64,000 bases of DNA from Aphanomyces cochlioides (taxonomy: Eukaryota > Oomycota > Saprolegniomycetes > Saprolegniales > Verrucalvaceae), in NCBI GenBank assembly GCA_019828595.1, contig JAHQRK010000016.1, forward strand, positions 1,178,001 to 1,242,000, in the 5' to 3' direction. Numbering within the stretch: position 1 is the first letter of the stretch; every line of letters begins with the position of its first letter. Below are positions 1-11,900 of this stretch, in pieces. Both the position numbers and the translations under genes were made by a program. A model generated the notes under the pieces. That model was not told the DNA's origin, ran no database searches, and saw nothing but the letters and a program-made list of their open reading frames with translations.

Positions 1-740
1 TGAAGCACAAGCGAAACCAAGTCGACTTTAAAAGGCAAACGTGCAGATAATGGCCGGGGGAGAGCGCGAGGGGCCGCATTGACATCCATGACAAGGGGGC
101 GTCGCGTCAAAGAAAGCAATCGCGACAGCATGGCAGCGTTGAGGTCGTAGGACGAACCATGGTTGTCTTGACAGCGTCGAGTCATCACACGTCCAAAGCA
201 AGTTTACAGTTGAAAGACGCGGCGATCGCAAAGCAAGTCCTAGTGCAGTTGAAAGCGACCTCAATCAAGCATTTCACAGGAGACACACGTGAAGATGAGA
301 TCTTCAGCACGGGGGGAACCATCACCCTTGTCCGACGAGTCAAGAAGAACGACTTGTAACGAGCTTGACGGTGAATTGATAAACGAAATCGTACCTCAAG
401 TATACAATCGCCAAGGAATTGCGCATAGAAGCATACTCTGAGCGGTCCAGAATCAACGCCAGAGACGATGGCGCCAAAGTTCTATGATTTGACCCAATGG
501 AGGAATTCCTGGTCATTTTGGCCAATCTCCATTTCGTTCCAGTTGGTTCAAACTGCCATGATGACTGCGCCGATGGACGTTCATGCGCATCAACCTGGCG
601 TTCTGCGCAACGTATTGATAGTTGGTACGGCTTCTGTTCATCTCCAAGTCTCTCTGATCGGGTGTGACGTCTAGATGGGTCGTATGCAAATATTGGCGCG
701 AGGAATTTAGTACGAACGATGGGTCATTGACGAGACTGAC
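1..740. other. No supported gene
   Basis: Short open frames occur on both strands (for example 159-359 on plus) but none shows a recognisable domain, splice-joined continuation or codon pattern I can defend. The stretch may hold the end of a gene lying to the left of the window or the 5' region of the NYN-RRM gene that follows. Confidence 0.4.
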
Positions 741-2267
741 ATGGCGAGAATTTGTAGCCCATCGGCAGGATTGACTACATGGAGCTTCGTAGCGACATTG
801 AAAAGTTGATCGACACGCCACTGAAAGGTTTCACGTCGCGGGGATCGCCCTCCGTCGCTCATTGTTGCGATAGAATGCTGGTATTTCGACCACGAGCAAA
901 AGGCAAGTGTCTACCCAGACGTCAAGAAACTCAAGCTCGCCCCCCCGCTCGGCCCACAGGTATGTCGTCTCTAGAAACTTTACATCGATGTCGTGACTCA
1001 TGCGCGAGTAGTTTCAAGTCAAAACTTACTCCACCAAGGGCTACAAGTGTCATTGCCCACGCTGCGACTTTCAATTTCACCAAAAAGTTCAAAAAGGCGT
1101 CGACAATGGGTACGCTCCATGCTGTCGGCTGTGTAATTCAACTGCTGTTCCTCTAGGATTGCCACCAAGATGCTCTCTCTCGTCTACGAAAACGTAGAAG
1201 CGCTTGACTCTCTTGTGGTCTCACTCTGTTGTAGCTGGTCGATCGATTGATTCTCTTAGCCGGTACTGAAAGTGCTTCCATCACAGCCAAGTCATCTCGG
1301 CATCTTGTAGGCGACGGCGACTTCTACGACACGCTCGACTTGATCAAGAATGTCCGGCGCAAGGATCTTTGGGTCTTTGGTCCGCTTGATGCGATGGCAT
1401 TTCCAAGTTGACGGTTCTGTTTGTAGGTTTTCGATCGTCGGTGTCGCCCGACCTGCAGCAATTGGCCTCTCGTGTAATTTGGCTTGAGGACTTGTACGGC
1501 GTCCACGACGAAGTGGCCGCTTCGTTCCAGGAAGTGCCCATGGAGCCCAAAGACGTCGACGCGGTCATCATGCACGACAATGAGGTGTCTGGACCAAATA
1601 CCGTCGACGACGACAATGATGTCACAGACGAATCGTCCTCTGCTACCGCGGCACTCACGTTGTTTGTAACCAATTACCCCTTGGACACGATGGAAGCCGA
1701 ACTTGCTGCGCATTTCCAGATAAATTGCGGCGGCCGCATCGTGAGTGTGAGAATGCCGACCGACAAAGCGAACGGCGCGCTCCGCGGCTATGCATTTCTC
1801 GACTTTGAGACGCACGACGCCATGCAAAAAGCGCAGCAATTACACAGGACCGACTTTAAAGGCCGCAAGCTCGCCGTCAAATCTGCAAGCGCTCGGCATC
1901 ACGCTGACGATGGAGAACAGCCTCGGAAACGAAGCGCATCGACGCCGCGAGGGTCCAAGAAGAGACGGAAATTCTTACCAGACTTGCCGAAGATCGATCT
2001 TCCCGTCGCCCCGACGCCGCGCACACAGGCTCAACAAGGTTCATCGTCATTATCTTCCTCTGAATATTCACGGGGAGATGCGCTAGATGCGATGGACGTC
2101 GGTAAACTGCTCGCAATGACGGAATCCGAGTCTGTCGTGCTGCCACGTAATTATATGGATTTTGGTATAGTGGCCTGCTAACCGACGACTCTTTTGTAGA
2201 CAAGTACACCATGATCAAGCCGAGCAACAGTCCGCCCGAAGTGATCGACTTGTGCCTATCCGACTAA
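741..2267 (+). CDS. NYN-domain/RRM RNA-binding protein
   Basis: Probable RNA-acting protein that joins a NYN (PIN-like) nuclease-type domain to an RRM. The likely start is ATG 741. Exons read 741-788, 828-959, 1012-1109, 1157 to about 1217, about 1292-1379, 1427-2164 and 2200-2267, with introns of 35-75 nt; the junction near 1218-1291 is uncertain. The spliced NYN part has a hydrophobic strand (PPSLIVAIECWYFD), a CHCPRC cluster, KGVDNGIATKML and the acidic GDGDFYDTLD motif, followed by WVFGFRSS. The RRM starts with TLFVTNYP (RNP2) and has RGYAFLDFE (RNP1). A basic, Ser-rich tail follows. NYN domains with these acidic motifs are usually metal-dependent RNases (family knowledge); activity here is inferred. 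The stop lies 2 bp from the stop of the convergent UreD gene. Confidence 0.75.
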
Positions 2268-2269
2268 CT

Positions 2270-3303
2270 TTATCTATTCTCCTGAAAGCATTTGAACCCC
2301 ACGAGGTCTTCTAACGGCGCGAGGAGATCCTTGACGAACGCATACGCTTCTTCTGTCGTTCGCCCGGCGATGCGCACGATCGCGCCGCTTTTTCCAAGAG
2401 GACTCACTGCCGAGCGGACATTTGGGTGCACGTTTGTCGCGACGTGGCCGTAGGGAATGGGAGATTCGTTGGGCTTGAGGGCTTTACGAGCGCCACGCTG
2501 GATAAGCGCATCGGCCATGGCTTTGATGCGGGGACCAACTAAAACGACAGTGCCGAGGACAGTCATACCGCCCATGCGCGCTCGTAAACTGTGTTCTGCT
2601 TCTTCTTGCAGTCTCATTCGGTCTAAGAGGATCGGGGCATCGTTTCCTTCCATGGCCACTTGATTGCAGCTTTCGTACGATGCAAATGACCACGATTCAC
2701 CACGAGCGTGGCGACCACTCGTCATCCAGTCGATGAAAACTAGACTTGCAGTTGGATGCACTGTGAAACGCTGATGCTGCTTGTACATGGCTCCGTCGAA
2801 GCATGTAATCGGGTCAGGGACTAGCGCTAGGAATGCATTCGAGTCTAGCGTCACGGACATTTCTTGCGACGTATGTGTCGTGGCTGTTGGCTTGGGTTTG
2901 TACACTTTGGTCGTGGCTTGTGTACATAACACGGCTGGAAAGTTGTGTAAGTTGGATTGAGAGTCGTAAAGTCAACAAACCCGTCGCGTCTGGACCGACT
3001 TGAACGTTCATACGAGTGCAATCTCCACCGACGAGACCACCGCCATAGCCCAAGATGCACTAGAAAAGGATGAGAGAACATGTACACACATTTCAATGAG
3101 CTGACGGTCACGGCGGTCGGGAAGCTCAGCGGCACCATCGTTGACGGATGGAGAAATTTGAGTGGATACGCCACGTATTCATGCGTCGTGGTAGTCTTTC
3201 CAAAGCTGGACACATGTTCAAAGACGAGCTCGCCCGTGCAGCGTGGCGACGAAGGGTCGACCATGACGACGAATGTTCCTGCTGGAAGTCCATCAATGCA
3301 CAT
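2270..3303 (-). CDS. ureD: Urease accessory protein UreD
   Basis: UreD/UreH-family chaperone, which helps load nickel into apo-urease in a complex with UreF and UreG. Exons are 3303-3088, 3059-2981 and 2934-2270; the sum gives 319 aa, the normal UreD length. Family hallmarks are YPLKFLHP, LGYGGGLVGGD after the first junction, the TKVYKP strand after the second, and MTSGRHARGESW in the middle. Splicing is required to keep YGGGLVGGD in frame, so the first intron (3060-3087) is only 28 nt with GT and AG ends. The second is 46 nt. The start ATG 3303 lies just beside a pyrimidine-rich tract. No urease structural gene or UreF/UreG is in the window, so the partners must lie elsewhere. Confidence 0.88.
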
Positions 3304-4283
3304 TTTTACATTTCAGATATGTTCTTTTATTTATTTCTTATTTCTTTTATTGTTTCTTTTTGTCTTTTTTGCTCTTTTTTTAACGAATAGCAAATGTCAC
3401 AGAGTCAAACTTGCTCAACCGCGACCTTGTTCTGTCTTCCTCTTGAATTTGCCCTACGTAAGGTTCATCACGCCGCCAAAAGCTACGTCCTTATTGCTGT
3501 AGCAAGGCCCCTCCATGAGCCCTGGCTGTTCAGCCGCTGGGGCTTTCAATTGCTTGAAAAAGCACATCATTGAAATCCACCAGGTTTTGCCTCTACAACT
3601 AGGTCTAGAAGCGACGTGGGCGGCAGCAAGCTACGCCACGAGGAAGTCTATGAGTCTGGCGGCAAGGAGCTCAATCTAGAAGTCTGTCGATTGCGTATTG
3701 TCGTCACCAAGTCATCGGATTGCGCAATTGTCAAGAACGCGGCGAAGTTGCATAAAGGTATCATTTTTCAAAGTTTGTATCATTTAATTGAAATTTGATA
3801 CATTTTTATGAATTTCCAGTATTTTTAGATTTTTCATTTATTTTCTTGCGATTTGTGTCCCCTCGATGCGACGGCAGACGTGGTGAGGATGACAAGACCC
3901 AAGCAGAAAGCACACTCGGCATGTCCTACGCAGGAACCGAGCGATGAAGATTGTTTGTGTGTGTCTATGCTTTGGACGGAATTGTACGGTGGCATCTTGT
4001 CGGGCAAGCGTGATTCGCGGGCGAAAATAGATTCAAGATGGGGACGAATGAGTTGAACGCAGTCGGCGCTTGCAGCAACAACAAGAAGGCGCTCTTTCTG
4101 GTAGTTACGGCACGTCGGTTAAGGCTGCTCCGAAATTAGCACAGACACCGACCCGTCGGAGGTTACATATTTCATATCTATAATTTCTCGTGAGAGGTCA
4201 CAGCGCCTCCGTCGCCGCTGACCGACCAGACCTTTTACGACTGAACAGGATCATCGCGTCTGTACAAACGATCACACATTGCC
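3304..4283. other. Intergenic stretch with possible small exon
   Basis: T-rich DNA (3300-3390) lies upstream of ureD. Around 3620-3755 on plus there is an exon-like open segment (SKLRHEEVYESGGK... to KNAAKLHK) ending at a GT donor-like site and followed by AT-rich DNA. I do not recognise it and cannot join it to other exons with confidence. 3853-4056 has another short open frame of no clear family. This could be a decayed gene. Confidence 0.3.
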
Positions 4284-5345
4284 ATGGGCTGCACACAGAG
4301 TAACCTAGAAGCGGACAAAGATGCGCAAAAGTCACGCGAAGTGGATGCGGCCAACGAAGAAGCGCACCGTCTCGAGCAAGAAAAAGTCAAGCTGCTTCTC
4401 CTCGGCGCAGGCGAGTCGGGCAAATCGACGATTTTCAAGCAGATGAAGATTCTTTATGGTATGCCGCTGACAGAAGAAGAACGGCGTCACTGCACGCCGA
4501 TCGTGTACAACAACATCGTCACATCCATCAAGATCTTGGTCGATCAATGCGTGGAGCTCCAGCTCAAGAGCGAAGTCAAGTGTGTAGAAGACTTTGACGA
4601 GATCAAGGCCATTTCGGACGAGACAGAAGTGAATCCCAAAGTCGGGCAGAAGATCAAGAACTTATGGAACGATCCAGGCATTGCCGCGACGTGGGCACGC
4701 CGTGCCGAGTTTCAAATCGTCGAGTCGGTCAAGTTTTACTTCAATGACATTGACCGGATCATGCGAGACGACTACCAAGTGACGCAGCAAGACATGTTGT
4801 ACGCCCGTGTGCGCACGTCTGGTATCGTGGAAGAGAAGTACCAAATCGACGGCGCGACGTTTGTCATGTACGACGTCGGTGGGCAGCGTAACGAGCGCAA
4901 GAAGTGGATCCACTGCTTTGAAGACGTGACGTCGGTGATTTTCGTCGCCGCGCTGAGTGAGTACGATCAATCTTTGTATGAAGACTCGTCGACGAACCGC
5001 ATGATCGAAGCGATTACGCTCTTTGACGAGATTGTCAACAACCGCTTCTTCTCCAACTCGGCGATGATTCTCTTCTTGAACAAGAAGGACTTGTTCGAGG
5101 AGAAAGTCAAGAAGATCGACATCAAGAGCATCGAAGTGTTTAAAGATTTCCCCGGCGGCCTCGGCGACTTTGACAAGGGCGTCACGTACTTTCTCTCCAA
5201 GTTTCTCGAGATGAACCGCCAGCCCGAGAAAGAAATCTACCACCACGTCACGTGTGCGACCGACTCACAGAACGTTCAAGTCGTCTTCAACGCGTGCAAA
5301 GACATCATCTTGAAACAAAACATCCGCGGCTCGGGCTTCATGTAA
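4284..5345 (+). CDS. Heterotrimeric G-protein alpha subunit
   Basis: GTP-binding signal transducer coupling receptors to effectors at the inner plasma membrane. It is a single uninterrupted exon of 353 aa, the typical length. MGCTQS at the N terminus gives Gly2 for myristoylation and Cys3 for palmitoylation. G1 is GAGESGKST (residues 41-49), switch I has RVRTSGIV (about 174), G3 is DVGGQRNERKKW (from about 197), G4 is NKKD (about 266) and G5 is TCATDSQNV (about 322). The C terminus is RGSGFM instead of the CGLF/CGLY type, so the pertussis-toxin cysteine is absent. Arg of switch I and Gln of DVGGQ are kept, so GTPase activity is expected. In oomycetes a single G-alpha governs zoospore behaviour (established knowledge); the role here is inferred. 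Confidence 0.97.
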   Translation: MGCTQSNLEADKDAQKSREVDAANEEAHRLEQEKVKLLLLGAGESGKSTIFKQMKILYGMPLTEEERRHCTPIVYNNIVTSIKILVDQCVELQLKSEVKCVEDFDEIKAISDETEVNPKVGQKIKNLWNDPGIAATWARRAEFQIVESVKFYFNDIDRIMRDDYQVTQQDMLYARVRTSGIVEEKYQIDGATFVMYDVGGQRNERKKWIHCFEDVTSVIFVAALSEYDQSLYEDSSTNRMIEAITLFDEIVNNRFFSNSAMILFLNKKDLFEEKVKKIDIKSIEVFKDFPGGLGDFDKGVTYFLSKFLEMNRQPEKEIYHHVTCATDSQNVQVVFNACKDIILKQNIRGSGFM

Positions 5346-5349
5346 GCGT

Positions 5350-5420
5350 CACGAATGAACGACCGAACGAACGAACGATCCAACGAACCAACGACGATGT
5401 ACCGAACGAACGGACGAGAA
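5350..5420 (+). repeat. Imperfect CGAA tetranucleotide repeat
   Basis: Directly after the G-alpha stop there are many interrupted units of CGAA/CGAAC. It is probably a microsatellite in the 3' untranslated region. Confidence 0.7.
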
Positions 5421-5962
5421 GAGAAGATGAGGGTAGTTTTCAGCTTGTGTTTATTTTCCTGCATTTGACTAAAACGATAAAAACCATTTAGAAGAGTTCC
5501 ATCCTCCTCGCGCTTCTCGCGCTTCTTCCTGCTCTTCCGTCCATGAGGACTAGGGAATGTCGTTTTACGTAAAGTGACGATTTAGTATACATGTACTGCC
5601 CACATTTAACGTAAAGTGTAAAGTGTAAAATATAATGTTGATTTCAATTGTGACGCCGATTTTCGTCCTTGGACTCTTCCTCATCGTCGCTACACTCACA
5701 ATCACTAGAGTTGCCACCACGTTTGACTACGTGGTTATCCATTCGCTCCAGAAATGCCGACCGACAAGACGTGAGAAGACCAAAAGTGGAACAAAAGATT
5801 TGACTGCTTCATATTGTACTGTAAAGTAAAATTTACTTTACACAATTGTACGTAAAATTGACCATTGTAAAGTTATACGTAAAGTGTACACGAAACGGAC
5901 GGCGCGCTTTGAAACCGCCATGGCTCGACAATCTCATTGGAATTGATTGATTTTGATCCACG
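5421..5962. other. Intergenic, ACGTAAAGTG repeats and near-palindrome
   Basis: The motif ACGTAAAGTG recurs near 5573, 5605 and 5877, and a near-palindrome (GTAAAGTAAA...TTTACTTTAC) sits near 5821-5841. This may be a decayed miniature element or the channel promoter; no gene is supported. Confidence 0.4.
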
Positions 5963-8900
5963 ATGGTCCGAGTCAAGTGGAATGGCATCGGATGCGTGCT
6001 TGGTTTGACGGCGGTCCTGTGCAACATGATCACGATGCCGCTGCGGACGCTTGTCCTTCCGACGACCGAGCTGCTCGACACGCCGCACCCGATTCTCGCG
6101 CTGGATTACATGTTTGACGCCATCATGCTCGCCGTCTGCGTGGTGAATCTCGTCTGCTGTCGCGCCACGTACTTGCGCAGCAGTCGGCGGCGATGGCTCT
6201 GGATTGAAGGCATGGCGTTCGTGCCACTCGATTTTGCCGCCCATGTCATGGGCTTTCGCGGCAATTTTGGCCTCTTTCGACTCAACCATGTCCTCGGCGT
6301 CGTGCCCATGCTGCGCTACCTTCGCATCACGGAAGGCCACTTTTGGCGCATGAGCGTCCAGAAACGCCGCACGATGTACATCTTGACGATCCTCCCCATG
6401 TGCTCGCACTGGTTTGCATGCATGTGGTTCTACACGGCGTACATCGAGCGCTTCCAAGAGTTCTCATGGGACAAGCAAGCCATGTACCCCGAGTTCTACA
6501 ACACGACCACGGCCGTGGCGTACCTCCGGTCGATCTACTGGTCCGCCACGATGCTCACGACGGTCGGCTTTGGCGACGTGACGGCCGTCACGCGGCTGGA
6601 AACGCTCATCGCGATCGTCGTCATCTACATGGGCGTCTTCATCTCATGCGCGTCGATTGCCTGTGTGCTCAAGCTCATGGAGCACGCCGATCGCAATCAA
6701 ATGGCACTCCAAGAACGTCTCGACGACGTCTGTGGGTACTTGGAGTGGCGTGGCGCGTCCAACGACTTGGTGGATCGCGCCGTCGCGGCCGTCCATGCCA
6801 ACTTTGTCCCGCAGATCGAAGCGACGCAAGAAGCGCTCGAGACGATGCTGCCGCATGCCCTACGCGCTCGCCTGCAGATCGAATTGGAACAAGTCCTCGT
6901 CCACACCGTGCCGCGCTTTCAAACCGCGAGCAAGACATTGCGCGCGTCCATTTCAGAGCATGCGATCTACGTGAGCAAAGGCCCCGGCGACGTTTTGATC
7001 CACGACGGCCAGCGCTTGGATGGCTTGTACCTCCTTCGGCGCGGCGAGGCCAATTGTGTCCGAGGCGCCGACGGAACCGTGCTCAAACTCTTCAACGAGC
7101 TGGAATTCATCGGCGACGAAGCGCTTCTCCGCACGGACGAAGTCGCGCTGCACTCGATTGTCTGCGTCACTGCGTGTGAGTTTGTCTTCCTGGCGCGCGT
7201 CCACTTTCAAGACATGTGGCAGGTCGAGCTGGATCGGCATCCCGACTTGCCCGTCGACGACGACAACGCGGCCGGCGACCGGCGCAGCACGAGCCGTGAT
7301 GGAAAAGATCACATTCTTGCGGTCCATCGCCACGGGCAGCCCGACGACGACACGGCCAGTCGGACCAATTCAGCGCAGAGGATGCAGCGCCGCCGCCGAG
7401 GCTGTTGGTGCTGCGTCATGTCGACCGACTGGCTGCCGAATTCCATGTTTCGTCGGCTGTGGACCTTGGTGTGCTTTGGCGGGCTGCTCTACAACATCTA
7501 CGCCGTTCCGCGGGACTGCGCGTTCTTTCGGACGCACAATCGCTTTCAAGACCCGGACGCCGAGGCCGCGGTGGATCTCGCGCTCTTCTGGAGCTTGGAC
7601 GTCGTCTTTCTTGTCGATTTCTTCTTGCATTGTCGGCGGTTCTACATTGAATACGACGGCCATTTGATCACGGACCGCCGCAAGATTTTCCGCCGGTACG
7701 TCCGCTCCATTTGGTTTGCCGTCGATTTGCTCTCGATCCTCCCGTTGGATCTCGGCGCCGTGTGGTATTCCATGACCAACTTGCCCTTCCTGCGGCTCAA
7801 CAAGGTAAGAAGCGTCGCGAGGGACTTCAAGAGTTCAATCGTGCAGTAGATCGTGCGGATTTTACACTTGACCGAGTATTTCCAAGTGGCGGAAGCGCTG
7901 CTCCTCTCGTGCTTCCACGTCCATGTCTTTGCGCGGCGCATCGTCCGCATCGTGTCCATCTTGGTCCTCTCGGGCTATCTCGTCGGGTGCTTTTGGTACT
8001 ACGTCGCCGAAGTGACCGTGGACGACTATCCGACGGCCAACTGGGTCGCGGTCGACCAAGCGGATCCGAATTTTTACTTCACCGCGTACGTCCACAACCG
8101 CTTCTACCTCATTCGGTCCATGTACTTTGGCTACATCGGCGGCTCGACGCTTGGATTTGGCGACATTGTGCCCGTCAACCCGTACGAAACCTTGGTCGCG
8201 ACGGTTATGCTCTTGTACGGCGCGATTCTCAAACCCGCGCTCGTCGGTGGCGTCGCGTCGCTGCTCTTGACACGCAACAAGACTCGACTGACGCATCAAA
8301 AGACGCTCGTGGGCTTTCAAACGCTCGTGACGGCGGCCAAGTTGCCCGACGCGATCAAGCACAGCGTCGCGCGGTACCTCGAGTTCACGTTTGAGCATGA
8401 ATACTACGCCAAGGAACGCGCCATCTTGGACTTGCTCCCGCATCTCCGCGGGGAAATCCTCGCCATGCTCTGCCGCAGCAGCGATGAATCCGCGCCGCTT
8501 GATAGTTCCATCCACGACGACGAGTGGAGTTTCTTCAGAGACGTCGACGAAGACTCGATGCGCGCCATCTACGCCGCGATGGAGCCGCAATTGCTCCTGC
8601 CGCAAGATGCGATTGACTTGCCGGAACGATCGCTCGCCGTGCTGCATACAGGCACGCTCTTCCAGCTCAATCTCGATGGGATGACCGTCGACTCGGTCGA
8701 TGAAACGCTGCCGCTCAATGAACGCACGATCGGCGTCGATCGTTTCCTCGGCCTGCCCAGCGCGTCGAAATACCGCGCCGGCGCCGACTTTTGCGAAATT
8801 CTGCGGCTCCAAGCAAGCGACGTCGAGGCGATTGTGACGCCCGCCGTGTGGACAGCCATCCGCGACGCCATGGAGGCGCACGCCGCTCGGAACTCGAGAG

Positions 8901-11900
8901 AAAATAGCGGCAAGCCAGACATGTTTGACGAGCCCAAGGCGGTCCAGAGCACGCACAAGTCCAACCACGTCGTGCCGATTTCGCTCGCGGACTTTGGTCT
9001 CTCCAAGGGACAAAGCATGCTATCGATGAAGCTTGAAACCAAGTCGCGGTGCCATCCAAAGTCGCGCTTCCGCCGCGTCCTCAACGTTCTCGTCGGTCTC
9101 GCGCTGCTGTACAATGCGTTCTTGGTGCCATTCCGCTTGGCGTTCTTCTCGTCGCAGCAGCCGCCGTCGTATTTGTACGGCTTCCTCGTCGACTACGTCC
9201 TGGACGTCTTGTTTATCGCGGACGTCGTGGTCAACTACCGCTACCGCCTCTTGCGGCTCACGACTGGCTCCGCGTCGTCGTCGTCGGTGGCGTCGTGGCA
9301 AGCGCACAAGTCGATCTGCCGCGAATTGAAATGGGACATCGTATGCGCCTTCCCGATCGAGCTGTTCGTCGTCGACTTTGTCGCGCGCCATCCTGATCTC
9401 GTCGTCGGCGTGCTCACGGTCTGTCGTCTTCCCAAAGTCGTGCGGCTTTCGTATTTCACCAAGCGCGTCAAGGCGCTCGCCCAAGCTGCGATTCGGAAAT
9501 GGCCACATGCTGCCGACTTTGTCGTCGTCTGCCGCTACTTGCTCTTTATTCTCTTCTTCTCCCATGTCTTGGCGTGCGGCTGGCACTGCCTTGCGTTTGC
9601 CGACAAGGGCATCTTTCCATGGTCGACGGAATGCAACGCGCTCGACAACACCGTCGCCGCGGCCACCGAAGCGACGCAGGAAGCGTCCTGCTTGTTTGCC
9701 GGCACGTGGATTGAATTCCAGATCCACGGCATGTACTTGCCGCCCGACGGCGGCACGATCTGGCAGCGCTACTCGCGGTGTTTCAACTTTGCGATTCAAA
9801 TGCTGCTCGTCGTGAGCTCGGGCGTCATCGTGCCGGTCAACATGATCGAGACTTTCTTTTGCATCGGCGCCATCTTTTCCGGCATTTTCTTCTCCGCGGG
9901 AAAGATTGGCGTCATTGGCGAAGTCGCGCTCAAGGTAGACGCCGTCTCGGCGTCGATCCGACAAGCCACGGACGCGCTGAGTAAATACGTCGCGTTCCAC
10001 GACGTGCCGCAGCTTCTCCAGGATAAAGCGCTCGGCTTTATGGACTTTTTGTACCGCCACCGCCGCACGCTGCGATTCCAGCAAGACGACGTCGTTGCGC
10101 ATTTGCCGCCACAGTTGCAAGAAGCGATCATTGCCCACTGCAAGCTCGCTCGTCTCCACCAGAGCGAGCTCTTTGCGTCGTTGCCGCTCGACGTCTTGCA
10201 CGCGATTGCCGTCCATATGAAGCAGCGATGGTATGCTCCTGGCGACGTCATGGTGCACCAGCTCCATTACGGCCGCTGCATGTACTTTGTCAAGCCAGGG
10301 AGCGTTCAATTCCAAGACGTTGCGATCGCGACGGCGCACAGCAAGCGCTTGGCGGTCTTTGGCGCACGGAGTTTACTCTTGGACGAGCCGCATCCGCGCA
10401 CGATCGTTGCTTGTACATTTGCCGAGGCATATCTTCTCCACGAGCACGGTCTCGACGCGGTGTTTGGTCAATTCCCAGAGTTGAAAGCTCAGCTGGAAGC
10501 GCAATTGGAGGACGGCAATGAAACTCCGCTCGATGACGATATGGACAAGGATGGCGGGCAGCAGCGTCTTGAGAAGATCGACAGCGACGCTGGGCTTTTA
10601 AATCGCCGATCGACGCGGCTGACGTCGACGGAAAGCGAACAAGACGATCTCATGGACAACAACGCGCCAATGCAAGCATGGACGCTGCCGAATTCGCGCT
10701 TCCGTCGCGTCTGGGATACGTTGCTCTTCTTCACGACGGTCTATGTCTTGGTCATGCTGCCACTTCGCGCTGCGTACTTGGTCGAAGACCGCGTGAGCGT
10801 GTGGCATGAACTAGTCGCTTGGTACACGGGCGATGTCCTCGCGCTGGTGCTCTACACAGTCGACACGGCGCTGAGTTACTCGTGTTTTGCCTACGTCGAC
10901 CACTCGAAACTGGTGCGGGACCGCGTCAAGATTCAAGAAAACTACCGCGCGTACCTCTGGCTCGATGTCACTTCGATCGTTGCGCCGTTTGGGCTGCTGC
11001 TGGCTTGCGTCGTTGCAGTGAATCGCAGTGGAGGTGGTGGCAGCGGCAGTAGTAGCTGGACGCTCTTGTCGGCTTTGAAATTCTGCATGCTGCCGATGCT
11101 CCTGCGGGCGAAACGGTTCCCGCGCTACTTGCGCCGACTCACGCGGACATTCCAGCACGCGTCGTGGTCGCGCTTGAGCGGCAGCATGATGCATATCGTC
11201 CAGTGCATCCTCTACTACTTGATCATGGTCCACTGGTGGGCTTGCATTTGGATGGCGCTCCATCGGTACATTGAAACCGACTCGGCGTTGACGTGGGCCG
11301 TCCGCGATCCATACATGGGCGGCGGCAAACTCTCCGTCTACAATGCGACGACGCATGCGCATAATATCTGCACCGACATGGTCGACTGCTACATTCGTAA
11401 GTCCACCTTCGTCCTCTCGTCTTACCATGCCGCTGCTGCTGTAGGAGCGTACTATTTCGTCATCACGTTCATCGGCACGGTCGGCTTGGGAGATATTCGC
11501 ACGGGCGGACACTTGGAATATTTTTTCGAGAACATTGAAGCGCTCTGCGGCTCATTCTTCTTTGCGGCGCTCACGTCCTGCTTTGCGTCGTATTTTGACT
11601 ATGCCGACACGTATGGCCGTGGCGCGGTCCAGGCGAAATTGAGCACCCTCGCGAGTTATTTTCGTGTAGCGCATACGACCAAACCAACGTCGCGGGCGAT
11701 TCTGGCAAACACCAAGCTCTGGTGTAGCCGCACCGGTGGCCTCGTCGACGCAGCCGTGACGGCGCATCTTCCCGTCGCCATGCGCGTCGAATTGGCCACG
11801 TTTATCCAGCGACAGCTCTTGGAGACGTCACGCGTCTTGACGACTGAGTGCGACCCGTTCGTGCGAGACAAGGTTGTCCTGTGCCTTCATTTTCAAGTCG

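Noticed and set aside
4662..5246. Minus-strand frame of about 190 codons inside the G-alpha gene
   Set aside because: Shadow of a strongly conserved single-exon gene with high third-position GC.
9020..10339. Long minus-strand open frame (about 440 codons) inside the channel gene
   Set aside because: The plus frame encodes clear transmembrane and CNBD segments; the minus translation is Arg/Asp-rich shadow sequence.
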